64,000 nt of DNA from Streptomyces radicis. GTDB lineage: Bacteria; Actinomycetota; Actinomycetes; Streptomycetales; Streptomycetaceae. Made by a program: the position numbers and the translations under genes. Shown here in pieces: positions 13,301 through 22,165 of this stretch. Location of the stretch: assembly GCF_003626575.1 (NCBI RefSeq), contig NZ_RBDY01000011.1, positions 161,217 through 225,216 of the forward strand, in the 5' to 3' direction. The number at the start of each line of letters is the position of its first letter. The first letter of the stretch is position 1. Below the pieces are notes generated by a model. It saw only the letters and a program-made list of their open reading frames with translations, ran no database searches and was not told where the DNA came from.

Positions 13301-16300
13301 CAGAGCGCGGCGAGCTCGCCGTAGGAGTGGCCGCCCGCCATCGCGGGGCGCACCCCGGCGCGGGTGAGCAGGTCGTGGGCGGCCAGGGCGGTGAGCCCGA
13401 GCGCGGGCTGGGCGACGCGCGTGTCGGTGACCGCGGCCCGCCGCCGTTCACGGGTCGCGTCGTCGAACGACGCGGGCGGGAAGACGGCGTCCACGGGGGC
13501 GGCGCCCAGCTCGAGATAGCGGTGCAGCTCGGGGAAGGCGGTGAACAACTCGGCGAACATCCCGGGGCGTTGGCTGCCCTGCCCGGGGAAGAGGAACGCC
13601 ACATCGGCCGGGTCGCCTTCCCCCTCCCCTTCCCGCGCGGCCACGAACACGCCCGCGGCCGGGTCGTTCTCCCCGGCGATCGCCCGGCGCAGCAGGCCCG
13701 GCAGGTCGTCCAGGCTCTCGGCGACCACCGCGACGGCGACCCGCCCCGGCCTGGCGTCGGCCTCGACGGCCGCCGAACGGGCCAGCTCACGCAGGGGAGT
13801 TGGCGCCGACCCCGTGCTCTCCAAGGAGCGCAGCAGCTCCTCGGCCGCCCGCGCCGTGCGGAAGGTGAGGAGCTCGGCGGGCCACACGGCGCGGCTCGTG
13901 GTCGGCGGGGGCCCGGCCGGATGGGCGGTGAGGACGGCGTGGAAGTTGGTGCCGCCGAAGCCGAACGCGCTGACCCCGGCGACCCGTTCCGCCGCGGGCG
14001 TCGCCCAGGGGCGGGGCCCCGTGTGGAAGGCGAAGGGGCTGGTCTCCTGGTCCCAGGCGGGGTTGGGGCTGACCAGGTTGCCGGTGGGCGGCAGGATCCC
14101 GGTGTGCAGGGCGAGCGCGGTCTTGATGAGCCCGGCGAGCCCCGCGGCGCACTTGGTGTGCCCGATCTGGGACTTGACCGAGCCGAGCGCGCACCCGCCG
14201 GGCCTGGCCCCCGCGTCGGTCAACATCTCGGTGAGCACGGTCAGTTCGGTGCGGTCCCCGACGACGGTGCCGGTGCCGTGCGCCTCGATCAGCTGCACCT
14301 CGGCGGGCGCGATCCCGGCCTGGTGGTAGGCGCGTTCGAGGGCGGCGCGCTGGCCCTCGGCGCGCGGCGCGGTGAGTCCGAGGTGGCGCCCGTCGCTCGC
14401 GGCCCCGACGCCCTGGACGACGGCGTAGACGCGGTCGCCGTCGCGCCGCGCGTCGGCGAGCCGCTTGAGGACCACGCACGCGACGCCCTCGCCCAGCGCG
14501 ATCCCGTCGGCGCCCGCGTCGAACGTGCGGGAGCGGCCCGTCGGGGACAGGGCGTGCACGGAGGAGAAGAGGACGTAGTCGTGGATGCCGTTGTGCAGGT
14601 CGGCGCCGCCGCACAGCGCCACGTCGGCCGCGCCCGTGGCCAGGTCCTTGCACGCGGCGTCGAGGGCGGCGAGCGACGAGGCGCAGGCGGCGTCCACGGT
14701 GTAGTTGGCGCCCCCGAGGTCGAGGCGGTTGGCGATGCGGCCCGCGATGACGTTGGCCAGCATCCCGGGGAACGAGTCCTCGGTGAGCGTGGGCAGTTGG
14801 TCGCCCAGGGCGTCGGGGAGCGGCCCGGTGAAGCCGGGCAGGACGGTCCGCAGGGTCAGGGCCGTGGACAGGTCGCTCCCGGCCTCGGCGCCGAAGATGA
14901 CGGATGTGCGGGCGCGGGGGAAGGGCCGCCGGTCGTAGCCCGCGTCGGCGAGCGCCCGCCTGGTGGCCTCCAACGCCAGCAGCTGGACGGGCTCGATGCC
15001 CGCGAGCGAGGCCGGGGGGATGCCGTAGGCCAGCGGGTCGAACGGGATCCGCGGCAGGAACCCTCCCCACTTGGAGACCGTGGTCGCCCCCTCGCCGCCC
15101 TCGGGCGCGTAGTACAGCTCGGGGTCCCAGCGTTCGGCCGGGACCTCGGAGACCGCGTCGACGCCGTCGAGCACGTTCGCCCAGAACTCGTCGAGGTCGC
15201 GCGCGCCTGGGAACATGCCCGCCATGCCCACGATGGCGATCTCGAGCGGCGCGGGGTCGGGCAGGTCGGCGGCGTGCGGGCGCCCGCGCAGCGTGACGGC
15301 GCGCCCGGCGAGGAAGTCGGCCGCCGCGGGCCCCACGGCGTGGTGCAGCTCGGCGACCGTGGTGGTGGCCGAGCGCAGCACCGCGACGTCCCCGGCCATG
15401 AACATCCCGGCCGCGCGCTGCCGTTGGTCGTCCACCGCGACCAGGTCTTCGCCGACGCGCTCGACGCCCTTGCTCGCGATGCGCAGCCGCCCGAGGTTCA
15501 GCTGTTCGAGCCGCTCCCACGCCTCACGCTCGGGCACGTCGCCCGCGCGCAGCTCCGCCTCGGCGGCCCTGAACTCCGCGGTGAACGGGCTCTCGACACA
15601 CCGCGTGGCATGCCCGGGCGCCGTGACGAGCAGCTCCGTCGCCCGGGCCGCCACCACGCGCCGCTGGAACTCGGGGCCGATCGCCCCGTGCGCCACCGCC
15701 TCAGCGGTGAAGAGGTAGGCGGTGCCCATCAGCACGCCCACCGCCACCCCGCGCCGGGTCAGCGGGGCGGCCATCGCGGCCACCATCGCCGCGGAGCGCG
15801 CGTCGTGGACGCCGCCCGCGAACAGCACCTGGAGCCCTTCGGCCGCCGCGCCCTCTTCGGCGAGGAACGCCTCCAGCACACTCAACTGCGCCTGCCACAG
15901 CGGAAAGCTGGCGCGCGGGCCCACATGGCCGCCGCACTCCGCGCCCTCGAAGACGAAACGCCGCGACCCCGCGGCGAGGAACTGCCGCAGCAGCCCGGGC
16001 GAGGGAACGTGCAGGAACGTCGCGATCCCCGCCTCCTCGAGGGCCTTCGCCTGCGAAGGGCGGCCCCCGGCGATGACCGCGTGCGTGGGCCGTTCGGCGA
16101 GCACGGCCGCCAACTGGGCGGCGCGCACGCTCTCCTGGGCGAACCCGAGCAGGCCCACGCCCCATGGCGCGTCGCCCACCGCCGCGCGCGTGCTCGCCAG
16201 CAGCGCCGCCGTCCGCGCCCCGTCGGCCAGCGCGAGCGCGAGCACCGGAAGGCCACCGGCCGCCGCGACCGAGGCGGCGAACCCGGGTTGGTCGCTCACC

Positions 16301-17244
16301 CGGGTCATCGGTCCCTGGACGACGGGGAGTCGGGTGCCCAGCGCCAGGGCCGCGGGCGATCCTGGGCGCAGCGCCTCGCCCGCCGCGTCGTCGTGGAACG
16401 CCTCGGCGATCGCCGCGCGCACCGCGCCCACGGCCTCGGCCACGGTGCCGTGGCGCTCGGCGAACTCGGCGGCGAGAAAGCCGTCCTGGCCCACCGGAAG
16501 CAGCTGCCGCCGCGGATCGTCCACGCCGAGCCGCCCGACGATGTCCGCGTCCGCGTCCTCGTCCGCGCCGTCGAGCGATGGCGCGTCGGGCCCGCGCCGC
16601 CGCAGCACCCGGTGGCCGCCGACGACCACGGTCTCGGTGCCGTCCATGCGCCGCAGCGGGGCGGCCGCGCCTTCGGGCAGCGCGCTCTCCTCCAGCAGCG
16701 CCAACTGCGCGTCGAGCACCACCCCGGCCGCGCCCCCCGCGACGGCCGCCGCCGCGGTGTGCTCGCCGATGCCGCCGCACGCCCACACGGGAAGCCCGGG
16801 GCCCTCGTCGCCGAGCAGCCGCTGGAGCAGCACGAACGTGCTCAACGCGCCCACCCGGCCGCCGCATTCGTGCCCGCGGGCGATCAGCCCATGCGCCCCC
16901 GCGGCCCTCGCCTCGTGCGCCTCGTCGAGGTCGGTCACCTCGCGCAGCACGCGGCACGACGCGGGCGCGTCGGTCCATGGCACGCCCGCGCCGAGCACCA
17001 CGGTGGAGACCCCCGCCACGTCGTCGCGCCCCATGGCGCACTCCGCCCCCACCCGCACCCCGAAGGATCCCGGCGCCCAGCGCCGCAGCCGCGCCAGCGC
17101 CTCGCGCGCCGCCGCGTCCCCCCGCCCGAGATCCAGGATGCCGAGCCCCCCGGCCCGGGAGACGGCCGCCGCGAGGCGCGCGTCGGGAACGCCGAATGGC
17201 GTGATGCCGATGACAATGTCGGGATTCTGCGAGACGGGGGTCAC
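10330..17244 (-). CDS. PUFA-synthase-like polyketide synthase subunit, (NPD/ER)x2-KS-AT-ACP-KR
   Basis: The protein has 2304 residues, starting at GTG 17244 with GGAG 4 nt upstream. Two nitronate-monooxygenase/PfaD-type TIM-barrel domains come first: one with ARGHECGGRVG near residue 115, one with EGAECGGHVGP near 440. KS follows from about 670 with DAACASSL (Cys about 853), then AT with GHSYGE (Ser about 1306) and an ACP with LSIDSIKRTE (Ser about 1727), the DSIKR motif of PUFA-synthase carriers. KR closes the chain, with LAGGARGIA (about 2028) and Tyr in QCDYAAAND (about 2216). In marine PUFA systems the enoyl reductase PfaD is a separate protein; here it is N-terminally fused and doubled. 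S. coelicolor has a comparable PUFA-like cluster (SCO0124-0129, from memory). Full reduction by KR, DH and ER predicts a lipid-like chain. It is the first gene of a coupled five-gene operon. Confidence 0.92.
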   Translation of the reverse strand: MTPVSQNPDIVIGITPFGVPDARLAAAVSRAGGLGILDLGRGDAAAREALARLRRWAPGSFGVRVGAECAMGRDDVAGVSTVVLGAGVPWTDAPASCRVLREVTDLDEAHEARAAGAHGLIARGHECGGRVGALSTFVLLQRLLGDEGPGLPVWACGGIGEHTAAAAVAGGAAGVVLDAQLALLEESALPEGAAAPLRRMDGTETVVVGGHRVLRRRGPDAPSLDGADEDADADIVGRLGVDDPRRQLLPVGQDGFLAAEFAERHGTVAEAVGAVRAAIAEAFHDDAAGEALRPGSPAALALGTRLPVVQGPMTRVSDQPGFAASVAAAGGLPVLALALADGARTAALLASTRAAVGDAPWGVGLLGFAQESVRAAQLAAVLAERPTHAVIAGGRPSQAKALEEAGIATFLHVPSPGLLRQFLAAGSRRFVFEGAECGGHVGPRASFPLWQAQLSVLEAFLAEEGAAAEGLQVLFAGGVHDARSAAMVAAMAAPLTRRGVAVGVLMGTAYLFTAEAVAHGAIGPEFQRRVVAARATELLVTAPGHATRCVESPFTAEFRAAEAELRAGDVPEREAWERLEQLNLGRLRIASKGVERVGEDLVAVDDQRQRAAGMFMAGDVAVLRSATTTVAELHHAVGPAAADFLAGRAVTLRGRPHAADLPDPAPLEIAIVGMAGMFPGARDLDEFWANVLDGVDAVSEVPAERWDPELYYAPEGGEGATTVSKWGGFLPRIPFDPLAYGIPPASLAGIEPVQLLALEATRRALADAGYDRRPFPRARTSVIFGAEAGSDLSTALTLRTVLPGFTGPLPDALGDQLPTLTEDSFPGMLANVIAGRIANRLDLGGANYTVDAACASSLAALDAACKDLATGAADVALCGGADLHNGIHDYVLFSSVHALSPTGRSRTFDAGADGIALGEGVACVVLKRLADARRDGDRVYAVVQGVGAASDGRHLGLTAPRAEGQRAALERAYHQAGIAPAEVQLIEAHGTGTVVGDRTELTVLTEMLTDAGARPGGCALGSVKSQIGHTKCAAGLAGLIKTALALHTGILPPTGNLVSPNPAWDQETSPFAFHTGPRPWATPAAERVAGVSAFGFGGTNFHAVLTAHPAGPPPTTSRAVWPAELLTFRTARAAEELLRSLESTGSAPTPLRELARSAAVEADARPGRVAVAVVAESLDDLPGLLRRAIAGENDPAAGVFVAAREGEGEGDPADVAFLFPGQGSQRPGMFAELFTAFPELHRYLELGAAPVDAVFPPASFDDATRERRRAAVTDTRVAQPALGLTALAAHDLLTRAGVRPAMAGGHSYGELAALCAAGALTPDALLALSADRAEAILASIGDDPGTMAAVPADAGTVDEVLRLGGLDGRVTAANHNSPTQTVISGATDAIDEAVRLLTDAGHRPKRLPVACAFHSPLLAGAGERFAAALAHHPLRAPEFPVWANRTAAPYPAGPDAIRAELAAQLGAEVRFVAQIEAMYAAGARVFVEAGPGAALTGLVGKILGDRPHHAVACEPRPGAGLRGFLDALARLAVAGVPVRTAWLHHGRPAAPSPARPAGWTVDGHLVRTAAGDPLPGGLHPARRVPLTPLENNAMPQPDPDALLVEYLRTTRELVAAQRDVLLTYLGGAPAPAAPAAPARLPELPALPGLAEPPAAVADAGVRAAAHASIPAAGGTEGAGPVGPDADAAAATAPDVTGTVLRVISERTGYPVDMLDPDLDLEADLSIDSIKRTEIAGELVTALGGSAATSDVAEAELEELSRSRTVASIADWLSAKLTGPGEPTSAAPGEAHIPAQRTSGPGEPAAAVDGAEGLAGVAPRRLVLREVPLTAAESGQAGGSGGAIAGKRFALLGGDAVADALAAGLERHGARVTRHGAAHALADADGPVDGVVLLGPLTDRGEATALPESFGTLKAALARSPRWLLCARPADARAGGLHGLFRTVAREYPGTLARVVALDPAQPAAAAEALLDELTAPDRSPVVLRSGAARTGFELAEAGLGASAGRGAGPAGEGAAEAAALGLDRESVVVLAGGARGIAAHIATALAAACGCRIELLGRTRPFNGPEDADTAGSGDRAALRAALAARGGLSPAEIDRRAGLILAQREIEGTLAELRRLGSPAHYQAVDMRDHESVTQAVKDIRARFDRVDGVVYAAGVIEDRLIAEKEEGAFRRVFGTKVDGARTLLDAVGAGFEGPSFAVLFGSISAVLGNRGQCDYAAANDALEGVGAEWAARTERRALTVHWGPWAPAGAHPGMVTPELGRDYARRGIELIAPHEGAQALLRELAWGDVPAGGSVVLTASGW

Positions 17245-17801
17245 GACACTCCGAGTCAATGTCTGCGCTGCGTCACAGCGTGGGGGATGCGGACCTGCGC
17301 GAAAGTACGTGCCACTAATGCGACGGGTCAAATTATCAAAGCGCTCAAATTCTCGTCACACATGTGATCGGGCGGTGAGGGCTGAGTTGTGGCCGACCAT
17401 ATGACCCACAAGGGGTGACGGCCGTGTATGCCCATGTCGTGACGGGTGCGACCTTCGTGATTCATGGCGATGGGTGGTCGCCGAACTTCTTCCGCACGCC
17501 CTATGGATGCCCGGCATGGGTGTGGGTGAACCGCTCGGGGGAGACGGCAATCCGAGAAGTGGACCTGAGGTCATGCGCCCGTAATGGTCGTGATACATAC
17601 GCGTCATTCCGAATCTCGTTCGAATTTCGCTCGCGGCCTTCACGTTTTTTGGTGGCGCTCCGGTTCGCGGGCTTGGCCGATCGCGTTCGGGCCGTGCCCC
17701 GTGCACCGTGGCGCGCCCCGATGTGGCGCGCATCACATCACCGGATCGGCTGAGCGGGACGCGCAGCGCCGCCCGGACCGCGGCGCCCAGGACCTCGGCG
17801 C
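17245..17801. other. 557-bp gene-poor, lower-GC interval upstream of the lipid-synthase operon
   Basis: This stretch is visibly less GC-rich than its surroundings and holds the promoter region of the synthase operon at its left end. A + strand open frame (17415-17753) has no recognisable SD or domain and poor codon bias, so no gene is called. Heptamer direct repeats lie at 17328-17351. Nothing else was recognised. Confidence 0.5.
17328..17351. promoter_or_regulatory. Direct heptamers TCAAATT, 17 bp apart, upstream of the synthase operon
   Basis: TCAAATT occurs at 17328-17334 and 17345-17351, about 85-105 bp upstream of the GTG start of the large synthase, inside an AT-rich pocket. Heptameric direct repeats are the usual target layout of SARP-type activators, but their spacing is typically 22 bp or 11 bp, and no SARP gene is in view. 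This is a candidate regulator site only. Confidence 0.3.
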
Positions 17802-18548
17802 TCAGGACCGCGCGAGCACACAGTCCCCGCACACCGGGCCCCGGCGATCCGGCGCCGCACGGTAGATGAGGCAGCAACTCCGCCGCAGGAAGCGCCCGTC
17901 CGCACCCACCTCGGCCATGCCGCGCAGCGGGGTCACGGGCAGCAGCGCGCCGAGCGCGGCCCCGGCCTCGCCCGCCGCCCCGGGACGGGCCCTGGCCAGC
18001 TGGGCGGCGGCGCCGTGCACGGCGGAGGCCACATTGCCCCACAGGATCCGCGGCGAGAGCGACAACGTTCCGAAGGCGGCCGTCAGTTCGCCCACCGGGC
18101 CCCGGTCGAGACAGGCGCGCAGCAGCTCGGCGGGCCCTCTCCCCGCGGCGGCCCCGCCGTGCTCGACGGCGACCGAGAGCGGCACGGGGCCGCCGAGCAC
18201 GGGCCGCCACCACAGCGCCCCGAGCGACGCGGCGAACGGGGCGCGGCGCAGCACCGCGAGCGCCAACGCCGGGGAGACCAGCCGCGCCACGAGCCCCAGA
18301 TGGGCCACGGAGGCGGCGACGCGCGGCTCGACGCGTTCGGGGGCGGCGCCGTGCGACGCGGCGAGCGAGGCCCGCACCTCAGCCACCCGAGCACTCAACG
18401 CCCCGGGATCCTCGGTCAGTTCGGCGAGGGGCCGCCAAGGCGTGGCCGGAACGGCCCCCACCGGGTGGCGCTCCACGGCGAAGAAGGGGCCGAGCGCGGC
18501 CAGGACGTCCGGCGGCGCGGGCGGACCCGCGGTCGCGTCAGCGCACAT
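17802..18548 (-). CDS. FhuF-like [2Fe-2S] ferric-siderophore reductase family protein
   Basis: A 248-residue protein whose C-terminus reads RRSCCLIYRA...VCGDCV, i.e. Cys-Cys-x10-Cys-x2-Cys. That is the unusual four-Cys arrangement that binds the 2Fe-2S cluster in FhuF, and the length matches the family. Members reduce ferric siderophores in the cytosol to free iron. It is divergent from the P450 gene with 66 bp between the starts, and no siderophore operon is adjacent. ATG 18548 was chosen; an in-frame GTG a few codons upstream is possible. Confidence 0.82.
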   Translation of the reverse strand: MCADATAGPPAPPDVLAALGPFFAVERHPVGAVPATPWRPLAELTEDPGALSARVAEVRASLAASHGAAPERVEPRVAASVAHLGLVARLVSPALALAVLRRAPFAASLGALWWRPVLGGPVPLSVAVEHGGAAAGRGPAELLRACLDRGPVGELTAAFGTLSLSPRILWGNVASAVHGAAAQLARARPGAAGEAGAALGALLPVTPLRGMAEVGADGRFLRRSCCLIYRAAPDRRGPVCGDCVLARS

Positions 18549-18614
18549 CGCCCCATCATGCACGCCCCCCGCAGGCCAGGGCCGCGCGCTCGCGGCGCGC
18601 GGTACGGTCGCCGC

Positions 18615-19799
18615 ATGGTGTTCGACCCCCGCGACCCGGCCTTTCTCGCCGACCCCTACCCCGCGTTCGCCGCGCTGCGCGAGCGCGCCCCCGTGCACCG
18701 GCACGAGGGCCTCGGCCTGCCGGTCGCCGTCTCGCACGCCGCGTGCTCGCAGGTGCTGCGCGACCGCGCCGCGGGCCGCCTCTGGACCGACCGCGCGCCC
18801 GCTGAGGCGTTCCCCGCGTTCAACCTGCTGCACCGCAACTCGCTCCTGGAGACCGAGCCGCCCCGGCACACCCGCCTGCGCCGCCTGATCTCGGCGGCGT
18901 TCGCCCGCGGGCACATCCGCAGGCTCGAGCCGTGGGTCGCCTCGGTCGCCGGGGCCATGGTCGACCGGCTCGCCGCGGCCATCGCCCGGGACGGCTCGGC
19001 CGACCTGCTCACCCACCTCGCCGCGCCGCTCCCCGTCGAGGTGATCGCCGAGCTGCTCGGCGTCCCCGAGGCCGACCGCGCCCGGCTCACGCCGTGGTCC
19101 AACGCCATCGTCAAGATGTACGAGTACGGCCTGCCGCCCGAGGGCGAGGCGGCGGCCGAGCGGGCCGCCGCCGAGTTCGTGGCCCATCTGCGCGGCCTCG
19201 CCGACGCCCGCGCGCGCGACCCGCGCGACGACCTGATCAGCGACCTGGTCGCGGTGCGCGACGGCGGCGACCGGCTCACGGGCGACGAACTCGTCGGCAC
19301 CGCCGTCCTGTTGTTGATGGCGGGCCACGAGGCCACCGTCAACGTCATCGGCAACGGCGTCAACGCCCTGCTGCGCCACCGCGACCAGTGGGAGCGGCTG
19401 GTGGCCGACCCCGCGCTGCTGCCGACCGCGGTCGAGGAGCTGATCCGCTACGACGCACCCCTCCAGCTCTTCGAGCGCACCGCCACCGCGCCGACGACGG
19501 TCGGGGGCGTCGCCCTCGCGCCGGGCGACCGGATCGCCGCCCTGCTCGGCGCGGCGGCCCGCGACCCCGCCGTCTTCGACGACCCCGACGCGCTCGACAT
19601 CGGCCGCTCGCCCAACCCCCACCTCGGCTTCGGCGCGGGCATCCACTACTGCGTCGGCGCGCCCCTGGCCCGCGTGGAGATCGCCGCCGCCCTCCACGCC
19701 CTGACCACGCGCCTGCCAGGGCTTCGCCCGGCCGGACCGCCCGAGCGCCGCCCCGAGTTCGTGATCCGCGGCCTGCGCACGCTCCCGGTCACCGCCTGA
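18615..19799 (+). CDS. Cytochrome P450
   Basis: A 394-residue soluble class I bacterial P450. It has the I-helix motif MAGHEATVN (oxygen-activating Thr), the K-helix ExxR motif in EELIR and the heme-binding loop FGAGIHYCVGAPLAR with the thiolate Cys. Electrons would come from a ferredoxin and reductase encoded elsewhere. Typical substrates of such Streptomyces P450s are secondary metabolites or fatty acids. It lies 3.4 kb from the PUFA-like operon in the opposite direction, so a tailoring role is possible but unproven. Confidence 0.93.
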   Translation: MVFDPRDPAFLADPYPAFAALRERAPVHRHEGLGLPVAVSHAACSQVLRDRAAGRLWTDRAPAEAFPAFNLLHRNSLLETEPPRHTRLRRLISAAFARGHIRRLEPWVASVAGAMVDRLAAAIARDGSADLLTHLAAPLPVEVIAELLGVPEADRARLTPWSNAIVKMYEYGLPPEGEAAAERAAAEFVAHLRGLADARARDPRDDLISDLVAVRDGGDRLTGDELVGTAVLLLMAGHEATVNVIGNGVNALLRHRDQWERLVADPALLPTAVEELIRYDAPLQLFERTATAPTTVGGVALAPGDRIAALLGAAARDPAVFDDPDALDIGRSPNPHLGFGAGIHYCVGAPLARVEIAAALHALTTRLPGLRPAGPPERRPEFVIRGLRTLPVTA

Positions 19800-19819
19800 G
19801 CCCCCCCGGGGCGGCGGCC

Positions 19820-20701
19820 TCAGCCCAGCTCGAACGAGCGCTTGGCAAGACCCATCATGTAGCCGTCGATCACCGTGCGGGCGGGGCGTTCGGCGTCGTC
19901 CGCGCTGCCCAGGGTGACAAAGATCGGCAGGAAGTGGTCCGGCGTGGGGTGGGCGTACGGCATGCCCGGCGCGCGCTGGGCGTACGCCGCCAGCTCCTCC
20001 ACATCGCCACGCTCCAACGCGTCGGCGGCCCACGCGTCGAAGTCCGACGACCAGCCGGGGACGACCCCCTCGGTGATCATCTCCCGCGTGGTGAACGGCA
20101 GTCCATGCGTCATGAACCCCGACCCCACCACGAGCACCCCCTCCTCCCGCAGCGGCGCGAGCCTGCGCCCCAGGTCCATCAGGCGCCCAGGGTCGTGCGT
20201 GGGCAGGGACAGCTGGAGCACCGGGATGTCGCCCAGCGGGTACATCGCCATCAACGGCACCCACGCGCCGTGGTCGAGGCCACGGTCGCGGTGCTGGTGC
20301 GGCGCCCGGCCCTCCGGCAGCATCGCCGCGACGCGCCGCGCCAGGTGCCCGGCGTCGGGGGTGTCGTACCGCATCCGGTAGTAGCGCGGGTGGAAGCCGC
20401 CGAAGTCGTACACCAGCGGCGTGTGCGCGGCGGGCGCGGACAGGGCGAGCGGGGCGTTCTCCCAGTGCGCCGAGACGATCAGGATCGCCCGGGGGCGTGG
20501 CAGCGCCTGCGCCCAGGCGAACAGCTCGCGGATCCATGGCCCGTCGTCGAACAACGGGGGCGCGCCATGGCTGAGATACAGCGCGGGCAGCGCCCCGTCG
20601 GCGGGCGTCCAGTCCCGCTGGGCGCGGGCGCGTGGCAGGGCGTCGGGGAGGAAGGCGTCGTAGGCGGCGGCGGGTCTCTCGGGGTGGAACAGCCCGTGCA
20701 C
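19820..20701 (-). CDS. DODA-type class III extradiol ring-cleavage dioxygenase
   Basis: A 293-residue protein starting at GTG 20701 with GGAG 7 nt upstream. The N-terminal ALYLSHGAPP, the strand LIVSAHWE and the later motif DHGAWVPLMAMYP are conserved in the LigB/YgiD (DODA) family, whose two His and one Glu bind a non-heme metal. Members open catechol-type rings. It is the last gene of the MarR operon, after the NAD(P)-binding protein, which suggests a response to aromatic or quinone compounds. Confidence 0.88.
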   Translation of the reverse strand: MHGLFHPERPAAAYDAFLPDALPRARAQRDWTPADGALPALYLSHGAPPLFDDGPWIRELFAWAQALPRPRAILIVSAHWENAPLALSAPAAHTPLVYDFGGFHPRYYRMRYDTPDAGHLARRVAAMLPEGRAPHQHRDRGLDHGAWVPLMAMYPLGDIPVLQLSLPTHDPGRLMDLGRRLAPLREEGVLVVGSGFMTHGLPFTTREMITEGVVPGWSSDFDAWAADALERGDVEELAAYAQRAPGMPYAHPTPDHFLPIFVTLGSADDAERPARTVIDGYMMGLAKRSFELG

Positions 20702-20731
20702 AGCGGTCTCCGAAGTCGGTGAGGGGGCCGG

Positions 20732-21585
<854 letters not shown>

Positions 21586-21589
<4 letters not shown>

Positions 21590-22116
21590 GAACGTTCTCC
21601 TTGGGTGAGGGGCGGCGCGGGCGCGCCTTCGGGGGCGATCGAGGCGGCGTCGACCGAGGCGTCGATCGAGGCGTTGATCCGGCGGCCGATCTCCCGCAGC
21701 AGCCGCTGCTGCTCCCCCGAGAGCGGGTCGAAGACCAGCCGCCGCACCTCCGCCACATGGCCAGGCGCGGTGGCGACGACCTTCTCCCACCCGGCCTCGG
21801 TGAGGGTCGCCAGGGTGCAGCGCCCATCGGCCGGGTCGGGGCGGCGGGTGACCCAGCCGCGCCGCTCGAGGCGCGCGACGACGTGCGAGAGGCGCGAGAG
21901 CGACCCCTCGGTGAACGTGGCGAGCTCGCTCATGCGCAGCGTGCGCCCCGGCACCATCGAGAGCCCCGCGAGCACCTGGTACGCGAAGTGGCTGATCCCG
22001 GCGTCCCGTTGGAGCTGGGCGTCGAGCGCCGCCGGGAGCCGCACCAGGGTGCCGACCAGCGCCATCCAGGTCTCGCGCTCCTCGTCGTCCAGCCACCTGG
22101 GCCCGTCCGCGCTCAT
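21586..22116 (-). CDS. MarR-family transcriptional regulator
   Basis: A 176-residue winged-helix regulator. The recognition segment MSELATFTEGSLSRLSHVVA and the wing GWVTRRPDPADGRC match the MarR consensus (DxRxx wing). Dimerisation helices lie at both ends, with an Ala/Pro-rich tail. It heads an operon with a quinone-reductase-like protein and a ring-cleavage dioxygenase. A perfect palindrome 12 bp upstream of its ATG is the likely auto-operator. It probably represses the operon until a phenolic or quinone ligand, or thiol oxidation, releases it. Confidence 0.93.
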
Positions 22117-22128
22117 GCCCCCACCATA

Positions 22129-22144
22129 ACTTGAAGTGTCAAGT
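22129..22144. promoter_or_regulatory. Probable MarR operator (perfect inverted repeat)
   Basis: ACTTGA-AGTG-TCAAGT is a perfect 6+6 bp palindrome with a 4-bp spacer, just upstream of the marR start (22116) and between it and the ABC exporter stop (22166). ACTTGA/TCAAGT arms are typical of MarR-family operators. Confidence 0.8.
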
Positions 22145-22165
22145 AAACGGCGACCGCGCCCGCGC

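Noticed and set aside
13120..17367. Very long + strand open frame (over 1400 codons) opposite the large synthase
   Set aside because: A GC-bias shadow of the minus-strand gene: low-complexity Arg/Gly/Ala/His-rich translation, no domains. The minus strand carries complete KS, AT, ACP and KR motifs.
17415..17753. 112-codon + strand ORF in the region upstream of the synthase
   Set aside because: No good SD, no recognisable domain and third-position GC not raised; treated as intergenic.
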